From NCBI GenBank assembly GCA_016806645.1, contig JACSYO010002130.1, positions 326,501 through 390,500 of the forward strand: a stretch of DNA of 64,000 bases, written 5' to 3'. Shown here piece by piece: positions 1 to 10,965 of this stretch. Numbering within the stretch: the stretch's first letter is position 1; each line of letters begins with the position of its first letter. Position numbers and translations under genes: made by a program. Under the pieces are notes generated by a model. That model was not told the origin of the DNA, made no database searches, and saw only the letters and a program-made list of their open reading frames with translations. Source of the DNA: Ophiodon elongatus. Lineage: Eukaryota; Chordata; Actinopteri; Perciformes; Hexagrammidae.

Positions 1-976
1 AAATGTCATCGTGAAAATTGCTCTTTGGTAGTTAGAGCCCCATTGAACCTGTTTTTTTAAAACGGTATCATCCAGACTGCTTCACAACAATCACACTGAA
101 CTACTACTGCTGCACAAACGTTTGATATCATGTATTCAGAAACATATGTATTTTCTCTTGTTTCTCTGTGCTTCGTGTGTAGTTTTAATGTTTTAATCAC
201 TGATAAAAACGTCAAGGGACCGTTGTATAAGTTATGCACCCACGTATCTTTTTATATGATAACACCTCCTCCCCCACAGAGAGTGGCCCAAAAGAAACAA
301 ATATTGTGAAAGAGTATAGTATGAGACTGAAAATATTCTGTTTCCCTAGACCCGGGGGGCCAGAAGGTATCATCCCCTCATCCTATTTTAAAGCAGAATT
401 TGACAGCTTGATTAAAACCAGATGTAGACAAGTCTGTATTTTGTAGCAACAGTTACTGCGTACCTTTATACTCCGAACATAGCATAAAACTCTTCTATTC
501 AGGCTTTATTTTGGTCCTGGGAGAAGTCAGCGCTCTTGTTTTCTCGGGCAATTTGTTGCACTTAACGGATGACTTGAAATAACAAGTTTTAAAGTTCTCT
601 GGAAATTTCCCACCATGCAGCTAACCCTTAACCAATAGGTGACGATGCTGATGCCTGGCTTCACTGAAGCGCAAGAAAGTCTTGTTTTACTTTTTAATCA
701 TGTATTTGTTTTCCTTTTACATAGGGATTCAACAACGCAAGTAATATTTTCTTGCTATTGTTGGAGAAGCTCCACACAGTTTTACACAGAAATTATGTTA
801 CATATTAGAATATTACAGATTTCATGCTACATACAGTGTCTGCTTTCAAAAAGGTCATACAAGAGTCACACAATTAAATACCTTCCTTCACACGCTTATC
901 TTTCTCACGCTTAGACAATATAAATCCAGCAACATGTTTTTAATTTATGATATTATCCTTGATTTTTGGAAAGTGC
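1..976. other. Intergenic / 3' flank of the first chemokine gene
   Basis: No exon, RNA gene or mobile element is recognised. On the minus strand this is the 3' flank of the chemokine gene at 977-3012. The only useful signal is an AATAAA polyadenylation hexamer (TTTATT on the plus strand) at 505-510, about 470 bases past the stop codon. Short open frames here have no domain features. Confidence 0.5.
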
Positions 977-3012
977 TCATCCCTGCTGATGCAGTTGTCT
1001 CTCGAGGACAAAGTGGATCAGCTTCTTCACCCAGGAGGACCGAGGGTTCAGGCAAACCTTCTCCCCGTTCGCTAGTCCAGCTCTAGTCAAAAGAAAAAAA
1101 TCTTACGCAATTAGAGCCGCTTATAGAAACACTGATAGCACGAGTCAAAGAGCATCCCAACTCCTTCCAAGAAGCGCTGTTAAGGAACCAGACAGATGCA
1201 CCTTATCAACTAACAAATCATTGAGTCAAAGTCCAGTAACAATTCACATGATTTCTTTCTTTTTTTTTTTTACTTACATGACTTCAATGTCCGGGCAGTG
1301 GGGCCCTTCAGGGACGAGCTTGATGCTCCTCAGGTTGTCTGGAGGGATGATCCTCGACTCCACCTGAAGGCACCGGCAGCGTGTGTTGTAGTCTCTGCTG
1401 ATCGGCGGCATTCCTGTCATCGACATCGATATTTCAGTGAGATTTTACCACTTTAAACACTTAACACACATCACTTGGCTCCTCATTCTTGGCAGAGTTT
1501 TTTTAAATTACTTGGGAACATGAACTTGAACTCCCCTCAAACATTTCTGAGGTTGCTGTTTTATTTAAGGAATCAGAACACAGATCTTTTCAATTTGCAG
1601 CCTCATATTCCTAGGAACTTGACTTATGCCTTCGTGATGATGGTCTTAGACTTGACCTGTGTGTAGTCATTACTCCATGAATCAGATGCTAACAAGACCA
1701 CTTTCTCATGGAAGGCTTTTTTCACAACCACCCGCCTTGGTGTTGTGACACTGTTACAATGAACACTTCCCCCTTTCTCTTCCAGTCATCTCCCTGTTCA
1801 CTACAACTTAAATTCTCAAAGTCATGGTGAAGGTCACTGAAATGTTTGGCTATGTTACCATAATATACAGCCATTGCTACAACATTCATTCATTAATTTA
1901 TAGGTAAAACATTGGTGAACATCATGCCTGCATCTGGTTTCGGTCTAATATTTAGTCATGGAATATGGCTAAATACATTTATTGAAGTATATTGTGCTTT
2001 TTACTGCACTACATTTATCTTAAAATTAGTTACATTGCAGATTACGATTGTACACATGAAAACACATAATCATGTAATTAAATATGATGCATATTTATAG
2101 ATAAAATGGTTAAATACCTCCCTCCATTCTTCTTACAGATTAATGCATCGGTAACAATATTCAATATTACAGAATATAACAATAACACACCAAAAAAGAT
2201 AATTCTGATAACCAAGTACTTTTACTTTTAATACTTAAGGTACCTATAGCTGATAATGCTATAGTACTTTCACTCGAGTAAAGTTTTGAATGCAGGATTT
2301 TTATTTGGAATGGAGTCATCGATCAATGTCGCTTTGCGAATTTTCCTCGACTAAAGGATCTGAATACTTCTTCCACCTCTGGTTACCTTATCTTGGTTTT
2401 CAGCTTTTCAGATTAGCACGTACAATATAATGCAACGGCAAAACAGTAAAGCAGATATGATGTTCATGTGATGGAACAGAACCAAGTTTTACGTCTCTGC
2501 AAGTTGATGTTCATGAAACAGAGAAAACAATAGAAACAAATGTCTGCCTAAAAAGTGGAAAAAGTGATCAGAAATAATTTACGTGCATGTTATTTTTTTA
2601 GTAACCTGCAGAAACACAGGTATAATGATTTATTTATTGCAATACAGTGTGTGATGTTTAATTTTTGTTTAAAAAATGAAAGCGATACATTTTTGCTTTA
2701 AAATAAATCACACATTGCAGATTTTTCTTACTGTTGCCCACTAGTTTACCTACACAAATATTATTTTCTAGGCTTGAATGTCTTATTAAAGTACTGTTTC
2801 CAGATTAATAATGATCTATTCTGGCAAAAGTAAAACTCCAAACAACCTCCAACAACCGACCTCAACCTGTCCTTCCAAACCCCTGAGGTGTAGTACGTTA
2901 CCATTTCACAATACTTCTTAGTCCCACAGAACCCGTTCCACCATGTAAGTGTGCTCTTACCGTAAATGAGGACAAACAGGGTCCCGAAAATGAGCAGGAT
3001 GCAGAGCTTCAT
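977..3012 (-). CDS. CXC chemokine (ELR-negative), 3 exons, 97 aa
   Basis: Secreted chemotactic cytokine of the CXC class. Exons on the minus strand are 2961-3012, 1278-1413 and 977-1082, with GT-AG borders and phases 1 and 2; they sum to 98 codons including the stop. Residues 1-18 are a hydrophobic signal peptide beginning MKLCILLIFG. The mature part begins near MPPISRDYNTR and carries the four diagnostic cysteines: Cys30 and Cys32 (CRC, the CXC motif), Cys57 and Cys73. It ends in the helix WVKKLIHFVLE. The residues before the CXC motif are NTR rather than ELR, so neutrophil-type CXCR1/2 activity is not predicted. The gene lies in tandem, same strand, with a second CXC chemokine at 7786-9074. 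The donor of exon 1 (G|GTAAGA) and the acceptor of exon 2 (GACAG|GA) fix the signal peptide junction. I cannot assign an orthologue: fish-specific CXCL types and a diverged CXCL8 or CXCL11 are all possible. Confidence 0.88.
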
Positions 3013-3062
3013 CTTGTTTCAGCAGCTGTTTGCAGACAGATATCATACAGCTTTTGGGACTG

Positions 3063-3070
3063 TTTAAATA
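3063..3070 (-). promoter_or_regulatory. TATA-like box of the first chemokine gene
   Basis: TATTTAAA on the minus strand lies about 50 bases upstream of the chemokine start codon at 3012, so the 5' UTR would be short (about 25 bases). A consensus AP-1 site, TGAGTCA, is at 3303-3309, roughly 235 bases further upstream. AP-1 sites are common in inducible chemokine promoters. Both sites are pattern matches only. Confidence 0.4.
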
Positions 3071-3142
3071 CATTCTGCCTTCCAATATTTATGTACACAG
3101 CGATCATGTGCTTTTCTTAAACTTAAAAAAAAAAACAGTTTG

Positions 3143-3166
3143 GTGTGTGTGTGTGTGTGTGTGTGT
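3143..3166. repeat. (GT)n microsatellite
   Basis: Twelve GT units, then an interrupted GT stretch, in the upstream region of the first chemokine gene. Confidence 0.9.
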
Positions 3167-3734
3167 CTGTGTGCATTTTGGTTTCACTTTGGTGCATTCA
3201 CATGTGCAGCAGAAGGTAGTCATGAGACGGTGAGTTAAGGGACAGACAAGAGGACCCGTTGAGGTTAAAAGACGTCGTACTTGCGGTTGTCGGGCAGAGA
3301 AATGAGTCACACAGACGGAGTGTGTCTGTCTAGACGGCCAACAGCTTCATTTCTCTTCTGCTTGCCATAGCTCTGCAGACGTATTCTCCCTCCGACTGTT
3401 AAAGAGAAAAACTATAAAATTATCAACAGACACAAGTTGGACCTGTGGCTACTGCACATGATACTGTGAGGCAGTGTAGTTGTGTCTTACTGAGGGGCTT
3501 GTTCTGACCTTGTATATACAGCATAATAGAGTTACTATGTGAAGTAGTTCATCAGTGTTTCTTTTTACGCACCTTTCAATATTATTTTTTATTTCCGTTT
3601 GGTGTTAGTATTTCAGTTTGGCTGCAAATAAGTATTATTTTTGGGAGGAAGGGGGGTTTAAACGCAGCATTAATCTATATTTTTATGTCACAAATGTGTA
3701 ACGTGAAAGGGGTCACTCATTGTGTGACATTATG

Positions 3735-4020
3735 ACCAAGCTCAGCAGTTGCCCTCAGCTCTATTGAGCGTTTTACCTTCTTTCAGCTTGTTGTTTTGGT
3801 ATCTGGGCCGACAACTTCACCGTTTTGGTTCACTCTCACGGCTCTCACCAGCAAAAAAGCTCAGAGAGACCTCTGTACGCTTCCTGCTCAGCACCAAGTC
3901 GCGGACAGAGACAGTTAGCGTCTCGCTAGTGAACGCAGTGGAGCATTTAGCTGATGAAGAGGCAGATATTTCCCTCAGGAGTTGATGGAAACCAACACAT
4001 CCGTTCATGTTGCTCAAAAC
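3735..4020. repeat. Dispersed fish repeat, copy 1
   Basis: This stretch shares phrases with 41697-41954 in the same window. Examples are CAGCACCAAG followed by a CAGACA-like block, and near its end CAGATATTTCC, then a C/T difference, then TCAGGAGTT. Such blocks are common in percomorph genomes as degraded non-autonomous elements. The family name cannot be assigned from sequence alone. The open frames across it on both strands are incidental. Confidence 0.5.
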
Positions 4021-5339
4021 ACGACTCCAAATGAATTATGATGAACGTCTAAAAAGAAAATTGTTTGCCAAGACATTCCAACTTCATAAGGCCATAATCT
4101 GGCAAATGTCAGTGTGATGTTTAGGTCGATGTGAAGTTATGAAGTTTTGAGGCCCAAAAAAAGAGTTGTTTGGTAGTTTGAGGGATGAGTTGTTGTCAAA
4201 AATGTGTAAAAATCCCCCCAATTTTTTTAAACTGCACATAAGAATGAAAATGAAAAACATTTCAGTTCAGTTTTTTTTAATGTCATGTGTCACGTGTCAT
4301 TTTCTATTTTAGTTCACAATGTTCAAACAGTCATCTGGTGTTTGTTTTCATGTTTAACACTTTCATTTCACTTTTAAATCACAGTAATACACATAATGAC
4401 AATGTGTATAATGTTAAATTGGGTAAACATGAAAGTAAACTAGAGCATCCATTTGTTTTTAAAGATAAAGTGAAGACTCATTAACTCAAAGAACACCATT
4501 GTAAAAGCTGTTTAGACACAAAAACACTCATTGGGGACAATGATTTATATTCATTTGATGATAAATAACAGTCATGAATTTTAAAAGATCTTATTTGAAT
4601 GAAGATTAACACTGTTGCAATCTAAAAAAAAATAAAATTCTGAGGTTAAACTGATTAACAGACACTAAAGTTTCTCTAATTTTTGCTAATTAGTCAGGAA
4701 GTTGAAACTCCATAACAAGGTTTACATGTATTTGTTCACCAAGTATCATTAGAAACATATAATATAATAAGCGACAAATAAAAACAGCTGAAATCATCTT
4801 TTTGATGACGAAGCACTTTCTGACTTCTGACTTGAGAAATATTTCTCCCTTATGATTGAAGGCACGTGTCTTTCTCCGACGGCGGGACATTAATGCGGGA
4901 TAAAAGTGGGTCATCAGGCGAAGCCTCAAAGGCACATGACTGTAAATAATTAAATATTACAGTATGACTTGGCAAAATTGACATCTTTTGAAAAACAATC
5001 TTGAGGAGACTTTTAATTGGAATTTTACAACCCAAAGCACAGAATTACTAAAATATTCCACATACGTTGTACAGTGTATTGTTTAAATGTAAATGCCGTA
5101 ATAAATATGACGATGGCGATCCTTTTCCAGTTTGCTCCGTCCTTAAAGATGAGAGGACAATACTTGAATTTTACGATGCTGTCATGAGCTAAAAGTTTGT
5201 TTATATTGATATGATGTGACTTTGTTATTCATGTTGACTGCAGACCAAATATGTTTTATCAGCATTGTTCCAATAACAATTGCAACAGAAGGTGTCAGTG
5301 ATGACAGATTTGACACTTTACTTCTCCTTCTTCTCAGAA
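4021..5339. other. AT-rich intergenic stretch
   Basis: No coding exon, RNA gene or recognisable mobile element is seen. The stretch is A+T rich with short homopolymer runs and leads into the large CAGA microsatellite. Confidence 0.5.
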
Positions 5340-5342
5340 AGC

Positions 5343-5763
<421 letters not shown>

Positions 5764-5825
5764 GAAACCTGCAGTCCAACAGCATTACACATTTATTACA
5801 TATATCTTTAGCTATTCTAGTGTTT

Positions 5826-6273
5826 TGGCTCTACGACAATGTTGGTCAGTCGGTCCACCACTTTGGTCCAGACTGAAATATCCCAACAAGTACTGGATGA
5901 ACTGTCATAACATTTTGTAAGACATTCACGGTCCCCAGAGGATGATACCCCAATGACGTTGCTGATCCCCTGATATTTCATCTAGCACCATCAGCAAGTT
6001 AACATTTCTGGTTTTATGTGGAATCTTTGATAACTGATGCTTGCATTCTTGTCGGACGAAAGATAATCACTTTGTTGATGCTGGTCTGGTCTAACTCCCA
6101 TTGTTTTGATTTATGACCAAATACCTACCTAACAAATGGCATTCCCATCAGCTACAGCTAGCCATTGTTAGCTAAAGATAGTGAATTCAGTAAACATGCC
6201 TGCTTAACGTCAGCATGTAAGCATCGTCTCTGTGTGCATGTTAGCATGCTGACGTTTGCATTAAGCTCAGTAC
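5826..6273. repeat. Dispersed fish repeat (GGTCCCCAGAGGA family) plus CATGTTAGCATGCTGA block
   Basis: The core GGTCCCCAGAGGA with flanking CATTC also appears near 36615 (same strand) and near 28300 (reverse complement), and a weaker relative lies at 17370-17500. It is therefore a multi-copy family inside this window. The second part (about 6190-6265) contains GTGCATGTTAGCATGCTGAC, a motif common in fish dispersed repeats. No coding content. Family assignment needs a repeat library. Confidence 0.6.
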
Positions 6274-6717
6274 TGTAATGGACAATTTTATATTCTTAGT
6301 TGTATTTTATATTCTTATGTAAGTACACAAGCTGTCATTGTGCATATTATCACTGCCTGCATTGGGTGACTCGTGGGTTATGCAGCAGCTACCTAAGTAG
6401 CATTCACATCCTCTTTCCTGTTGTTAAGTAATAAAGTGCCATCTGTTGTTAAGGAACAAAGTACTTATGTGGACATGTTCCATATGTTAAGGACAGGATG
6501 TGTACATCTGTATGTCTTGTGACCACGCTGACCGAGCCACGGCCTAAAGCATCATGTTCCAATACAGCCTCCACCCTGGTCACTCCCTATATAACTGTGT
6601 GACTTCTACCTACAGACTCCTTGAGACTCTGTATAACTGTGCCTCTTCTTGCAAGAATAAATGATTTCATAGATAAGTTCTGTTTTACAACATTCGTCAT
6701 TTCAGCTTAAAAAGACT
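6274..6717 (+). mobile_element. LTR-like element, copy 1
   Basis: This 444-base segment begins TGTAATGGAC. It contains a TATATAA box (about 6590), an AATAAA signal (about 6656) and ends near CATTTCAGCTTAAAAAGAC. A diverged relative occupies 37836-38287 with the same order of blocks: TTATGCAGCAGCT, TTTCCTGTTGT, ATGTTCCAATA, TAACTGTGCCTCTTC, GCAAGAATAAAT, TCATTTCAGCTTAAAAAGAC. The promoter plus polyadenylation layout is what a solo LTR would show. No target-site duplication was identified. Confidence 0.5.
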
Positions 6718-6788
6718 CAAGATTTGCCACCACAATGCAGCCTCACAAAGCTGCTAGCATGGCTGTAGACTCATATTCTTGTTTAGTC

Positions 6789-6789
6789 T

Positions 6790-6821
<32 letters not shown>

Positions 6822-6987
6822 GCTACTACTACTACTACTACTACTACAGCTGCTGCTGCTGCTGCTGCTACTACTACTACTACTACTACTACTACTGCTG
6901 CTGCTGCTACTACTACGACTACTACTACTACTGCTGCTGCTACTACTACTACTACTACTACTACGACTACTACTACTACTACTACTC
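6789..6987. repeat. (CTA)n/(CTG)n compound trinucleotide repeat
   Basis: About 200 bases of ACT/CTA triplets with four CTG/GCT blocks and a few CGA interruptions. It translates to Thr/Ala, Tyr/Cys or Val/Ala runs depending on frame, so open frames across it are artefacts. A similar CTA/CTG-rich stretch follows the related LTR-like copy near 38320. Confidence 0.95.
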
Positions 6988-7785
6988 CTACCATTGACTG
7001 TGGTGTCTCAACGTTGCTGGAAATCATTTCACTGGCTGCTTTGAAATGTTATTTAAAATAAAATGTCAAGATGTCTTTTTACAATCCCATATATTTATTG
7101 CAGTTGTACATTCTTTCTTTTAGAGCGTCACATGTCAAGGATCAGTATTGTATATTATGATGTCAGAAAAAGAATCGCAGAAAAAATACATACAGTATGA
7201 TGTATACACACAATGATACACATTTACTTGTAATATAAAACACATAGTTCACATTTACTTTTTAATCTTCACATTTTTATCTGCCAGCTCGAATTACATC
7301 CCAAACAATGCTTTTACAGAAAGTTTGTCGGACTATAATAATTTGCCACAAGATGTAACACATACAATGCAGTCACAGTAAAAAAAAATACTTCTCATTA
7401 ACAGTAGATTCAGTTGTAAGGCAGTATTTGAGGGTGGAAACACGTCAGTCTCAATGGTGTACATAAACCCAGAGCATATTCTGGCTCAGGACACTTCCCT
7501 GACTTCACAAACTGTCTCCTAAATATGCCACTGCTCAATTGTGGCTGCTGGAGTATTACATATTTCACACTTTTACATTTGTCAGTCACATTAAGCTCCC
7601 GGTGTCCAAAGCTACAAAATAAGTGATGTGAAACAATTTCACCTCTACAGGAACTGCACCAACCATACCCTTTGGGGAGGTGTGCAAAATTACAAATTTG
7701 GAGATATCAGTTTAATTGCAGCGATGATAAACAAATTGTCATATTGATGATGTCGGCGCTTCTGTGGCCAATGTTGTGGCTGATG
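6988..7785. other. 3' flank / probable 3' UTR of the second chemokine gene
   Basis: This lies downstream of the stop codon at 7786-7788 on the minus strand. It is A+T rich. An AATAAA hexamer (TTTATT on the plus strand) is at 7094-7099. No other gene is seen. Confidence 0.45.
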
Positions 7786-9074
7786 TCATGGTTGATTTGG
7801 GGCCGACGGTTTCATCTGACCAGCAGCAAGACGCGCCCTCTGCCTGTAACGAAAGCATATCATGTTTAATCTTTGATTCGAAAATTTCAATCATCTGAAA
7901 CAGTGGTTGGCTTCCAGCCTTTTTTGGCTTGAGACCCCTTAAAAAATCTACTTGTAACTTGATTCTATGTATTTGTTACACTTTGACACATTTAATTCAA
8001 TTCTAGCACTTAAGCAAAGATTCACGTTCTTTTAAAAAGAAGCTATGTCTACTCATCATCAAATTTAAACAACGTTAATGTATTTGGTAGTACACTAGAA
8101 AATTGCATTGCAGAAAGGTTTTTTTAAGCTTCCCATTCTTTTAATCATCTTTTGACTCATCAGTTTTATCTTGCAAACCCTTAACGGAGTCCCGAGCCCT
8201 AGTTTGGGAACCGCTGCACTAAATTAACAGGATTTATTTTGTACGTCCAGTGGGCAAGAAATAATGCATTAAAAGGAATGTGGTGGTTAAAAACTGCTTA
8301 TTAGAGGCCTCTATCTGCCTAAGTAGATGCAGGACAAATTACATGTCACTTCCTCGGTCTTTCATACACACTGACAGTGATGAAGGCCCGACGTGCAGAG
8401 CGTCACACTTATATTGCTCAACCTTCCCGTGCACTTTATTTGGCAAGCTTTCTCTCATCTAATTACATTATTTCACGCTGTGTTGAACAATGGCGACTGA
8501 AAGAGCACCATGGAAAGAAGAAAAGCTTTGCACTTACATATGTTCTATGACTGCTTGGGCGAAACGTCCCTTGGGGTCAAGACACCGTGAGCTCCTATCT
8601 TTCAGTACGACACTGAAGGAGAAAGAGAAAGCTTTCAAGTAAAACAACTCTATAAACGCACACTGCCATTGGAAAATCTAATTGTTGTTATTACTGTAGA
8701 TACTTACATGACTTCTTTCTTGTTGCAGTATGGACGAGGCTCATACTCTTGTACATGAACGATGAGAGAGGGCTTCACGACTTTGCTTGTTTTCACACAT
8801 CGGCAGTTCAGAATTGCTGAAAAATGAAGACAACAATGTAAATAATCGATGGAATAGCAACAGTTATTTAGTTGACATATTTTCCTGGTATGTTAAGCCC
8901 TGCATAAGACACAGAGCGGGAGATGTTTTTAGCTTTTAGTTTTTATATGTGTTTAGCTCAATAAAAGTTGCATAAATGCAGCATTTCATAAACAAATAAA
9001 TTAGCACACTTACATTTCGAAGTGCAAATGATAATGCAGGCCAGGAGAATGATGCACCGGATTGCAGTTTTCAT
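7786..9074 (-). CDS. CXC chemokine, CXCL9/10/11-like, 4 exons, 100 aa
   Basis: Secreted CXC chemokine. Minus-strand exons are 9014-9074, 8708-8816, 8538-8612 and 7786-7843; phases 1, 2, 2 join perfectly to 101 codons including the stop. Residues 1-20 form the signal peptide (MKTAIRCIILLACIIICTSK). The CXC motif is Cys25-Arg-Cys27 in ILNCRCVKTSK, with Cys51 and Cys67 completing the two disulfides. The C-terminal helix (FAQAVIEHMQRARLAAG) is followed by a short tail ending APNQP. ELR is absent. Four exons, an ELR-negative N-terminus and a basic C-terminal extension carried on a separate last exon match the interferon-induced CXCL9/10/11 group, whose receptor is CXCR3. That is family inference, and fish chemokine naming is not settled by sequence reading. 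It sits 4.8 kb upstream of the other chemokine gene on the same strand, suggesting an old tandem pair, though the two share little sequence beyond the fold. Confidence 0.9.
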
Positions 9075-9235
9075 CTTTGTCTTCGATGGTTCTTCAAAGA
9101 CGAATCCCTGTATCTTTTCAGCCTGAAACTTTTAAAAATCCGTTGCTGTTTTTTTTTGGCAGTGATGCTCCCTTGCTGTGTGTATTCTTCTCTGAGTGTG
9201 CAAGAATGTGAGCCCCATGTTTTCTGCCCCTCCTT

Positions 9236-9241
9236 TTTATA
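9236..9241 (-). promoter_or_regulatory. TATA box of the second chemokine gene
   Basis: GGGTATAAAAAGG on the minus strand, 162 bases upstream of the start codon at 9074, predicts transcription start near 9208. The sequence and spacing fit an inducible TATA promoter. Confidence 0.7.
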
Positions 9242-9346
9242 CCCTTGCAGTTATGAGGACACGATTTCCAGAGAAGTGGTTTAAAAAAAAAAAAACACTG
9301 ATACTGTTCCAGCTTTTGTAATCTGACCATTTTTCCCCTGTACTGT

Positions 9347-9366
9347 TGACGTCATATTTCACTTCC
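9347..9366 (-). promoter_or_regulatory. CRE next to an ETS-IRF composite-like site
   Basis: A perfect palindromic CRE, TGACGTCA, at 9347-9354 is followed two bases later by TTTCACTTCC (9357-9366). The reverse complement of the latter is GGAAGTGAAA, matching the ETS-IRF composite consensus GGAANNGAAA. Both lie about 110-130 bases upstream of the TATA box. Binding is inferred from the pattern only. Confidence 0.5.
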
Positions 9367-9369
9367 TGG

Positions 9370-9855
9370 GTGCCATATTTATCAATGCTGCAGGTTTTTA
9401 CATGGTTGGAACTCACTCTGCATGCCGCCACTTGAGAGTCACTTTTCCACAAAAATAGAAGTTGAGTTTGTTCATAATGAAACACATGACTATTCACGCC
9501 TCCAGGAACAAAAAATATAGGAAGGCTTTTAACATCCCATACAAAATGTCTGTCCCTTGGACAGAAATCTTTTTCTCTTCCTTGCAAGTTGAAATAGTTT
9601 CTTCGGAGTGATAAAGCCTTTTCTTATGGTAATTTCATTGTAATTGCCTATTTATATAAAATAAATTGTGTATGTACATGTTCTACGTTAGTAGTCTATA
9701 CTTATGTACCTGCCTCTTTAAAATATACATAAACAAATACTTCTATTTAGAAATACAGTACGTAGAGGTAAGTAGCCATGTCGGTTATATATTTGCATAA
9801 CATAACAGGTTGGAACAACACTCAGTTAGTGTGTCTTGCTACATGCTCTCACGTT
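9370..9855. other. Distal 5' flank of the second chemokine gene
   Basis: No exon or recognised element. The minus-strand open frame of about 116 codons crossing 9237-9587 covers the promoter and lacks domain features, so it is not accepted as a gene. Confidence 0.4.
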
Positions 9856-9908
9856 GGGAAACATCCATCCATCCATCCATTATCCGAACCGCTTATCCTT
9901 TCTTAGGG
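9856..9908. repeat. (ATCC)n with LINE/SINE-like tail
   Basis: Four to five CATC units run into ATTATCCGAACCGCTTATCC. ATCC repeats joined to an AACCGCTTATCC block are a frequent end of dispersed fish elements. Only the terminal fragment is present. Confidence 0.45.
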
Positions 9909-10440
9909 TTTGTGTGTCGATGTGTGTGGGCGCATGTTAATCATGTTGAAATTCAGCCAAGAGGTTAGCCAGGAATCGAATGTCAAGATTTAGCTCCACC
10001 TCACACCTTGATAGTGGTAATGATTGTACAACACACAGCACAACCTAAGCGATCATTTAACATTTAACATTTTGTAATTTGGATTTTTTCCAATTTCATT
10101 TCAAAACATGTGAAGCTCTGTAATGTTTGAAAACATAGTACTGAACATTTTTCTAAATAAATCAATTATAAATTAACATGTTGCTGCTTCCTTAGCTTCA
10201 GTTCTAGTTGAAACACCACCTAAAGTGTGCTACATGAGTCAGATTAATAATATTGCACAACCATAAAGAACTTCTCTAAGAGAGACGAACATTCCTGTGA
10301 CTGAGTTGTTTCTAAACTTCTCTGGTTATCGGAAGTTCACTGAAAGAACTTAACCCGCTTTTTCATGACACCAGAAAAAAAAAAAAAAAGGCCGGCAATG
10401 TGGCTGAACTAATTGGAGGCTGTGTGAGAGCATGGATGTT
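9909..10440. other. Intergenic stretch
   Basis: No coding or RNA feature is recognised. A 13-base poly-A run lies near 10377-10389. Confidence 0.4.
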
Positions 10441-10702
10441 CACCAGTCACATATTTTCTGGAACTGTACAAATATAAGGCTTTACTGGGGAAATGTTAAT
10501 GCTGTTGTCAAAAATTGTTTGGTGATACCAGATCCCGAACACCTGCCCTGTGATGCATCTTGGGAACATTGAAAGTGTTGTGATGAGAGAAGACCTCGAC
10601 TTGACTAAAGTTTTACTTGCAACAAGTGAGAAAGCTGCTACCAGGAATTGACTTGATGTAAACATCCCAAAAAAGGAAAAGTGGCTGGAAATTGTGCAAT
10701 CT

Positions 10703-10737
10703 TTGTCCAATTGTCCATCTCTTGGACAATTGGACAA
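10703..10737. repeat. Perfect 15-bp hairpin with 5-base loop
   Basis: TTGTCCAATTGTCCA (10703-10717), loop TCTCT, then its exact reverse complement (10723-10737). The arms themselves repeat TTGTCCAA-like units. Confidence 0.9.
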
Positions 10738-10800
10738 TTTCCAGAAAAAAAGGGGGAATACCTTTAATAGGAACTGGAAGAAATGGAACTTGTATATGAG

Positions 10801-10842
10801 AATATAAAAATAACAGTAAATATTTACTGTTATTTTTATATT
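10801..10842. repeat. Perfect 42-bp palindrome
   Basis: The 21 bases at 10801-10821 are the exact reverse complement of 10822-10842, with no spacer. It is A+T rich except for the central CAGTAAATATTTACTG. It lies in the non-coding 3' part of the LINE remnant. Confidence 0.95.
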
Positions 10843-10965
10843 ATAAATATATTTATATTTTATTTGTTTGCATAACCTACTGTATTATATGTGTAGATGT
10901 TGTGCTGTTCTGTTTATACCTTTGTAAAAACCCAATAAGAACCTAAGTGAAAAATAAAATTAAAA

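Larger units (their letters stand above)
10441..10965 (+). mobile_element. Degraded LINE (L1/Tx1-like) 3' end
   Basis: Plus-strand translation gives scattered reverse-transcriptase C-terminal signatures in shifting frames: HIFWNCTNIRLYW at about 10448, then ATSEKAATRN and PKKEKWLEIVQSL at about 10620-10700. These resemble the end of L1/Tx1-type ORF2 proteins (an H-x-F-W-x-C block, then a tryptophan-rich tail). Stop codons and frameshifts break the frame, so it is dead. It ends in an A-rich tail near 10950-10970, as expected of a retrotransposed copy. The flanks contain two unusual inverted repeats, listed separately. Confidence 0.6.

Noticed and set aside
6735..7061. Poly-Thr/Ala, poly-Tyr/Cys and poly-Val/Ala open frames
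   Set aside because: All arise from the CTA/CTG triplet repeat; no splice or domain support.
9237..9587. 116-codon minus-strand open frame
   Set aside because: Covers the TATA box and upstream promoter of the chemokine gene; no domain signature.
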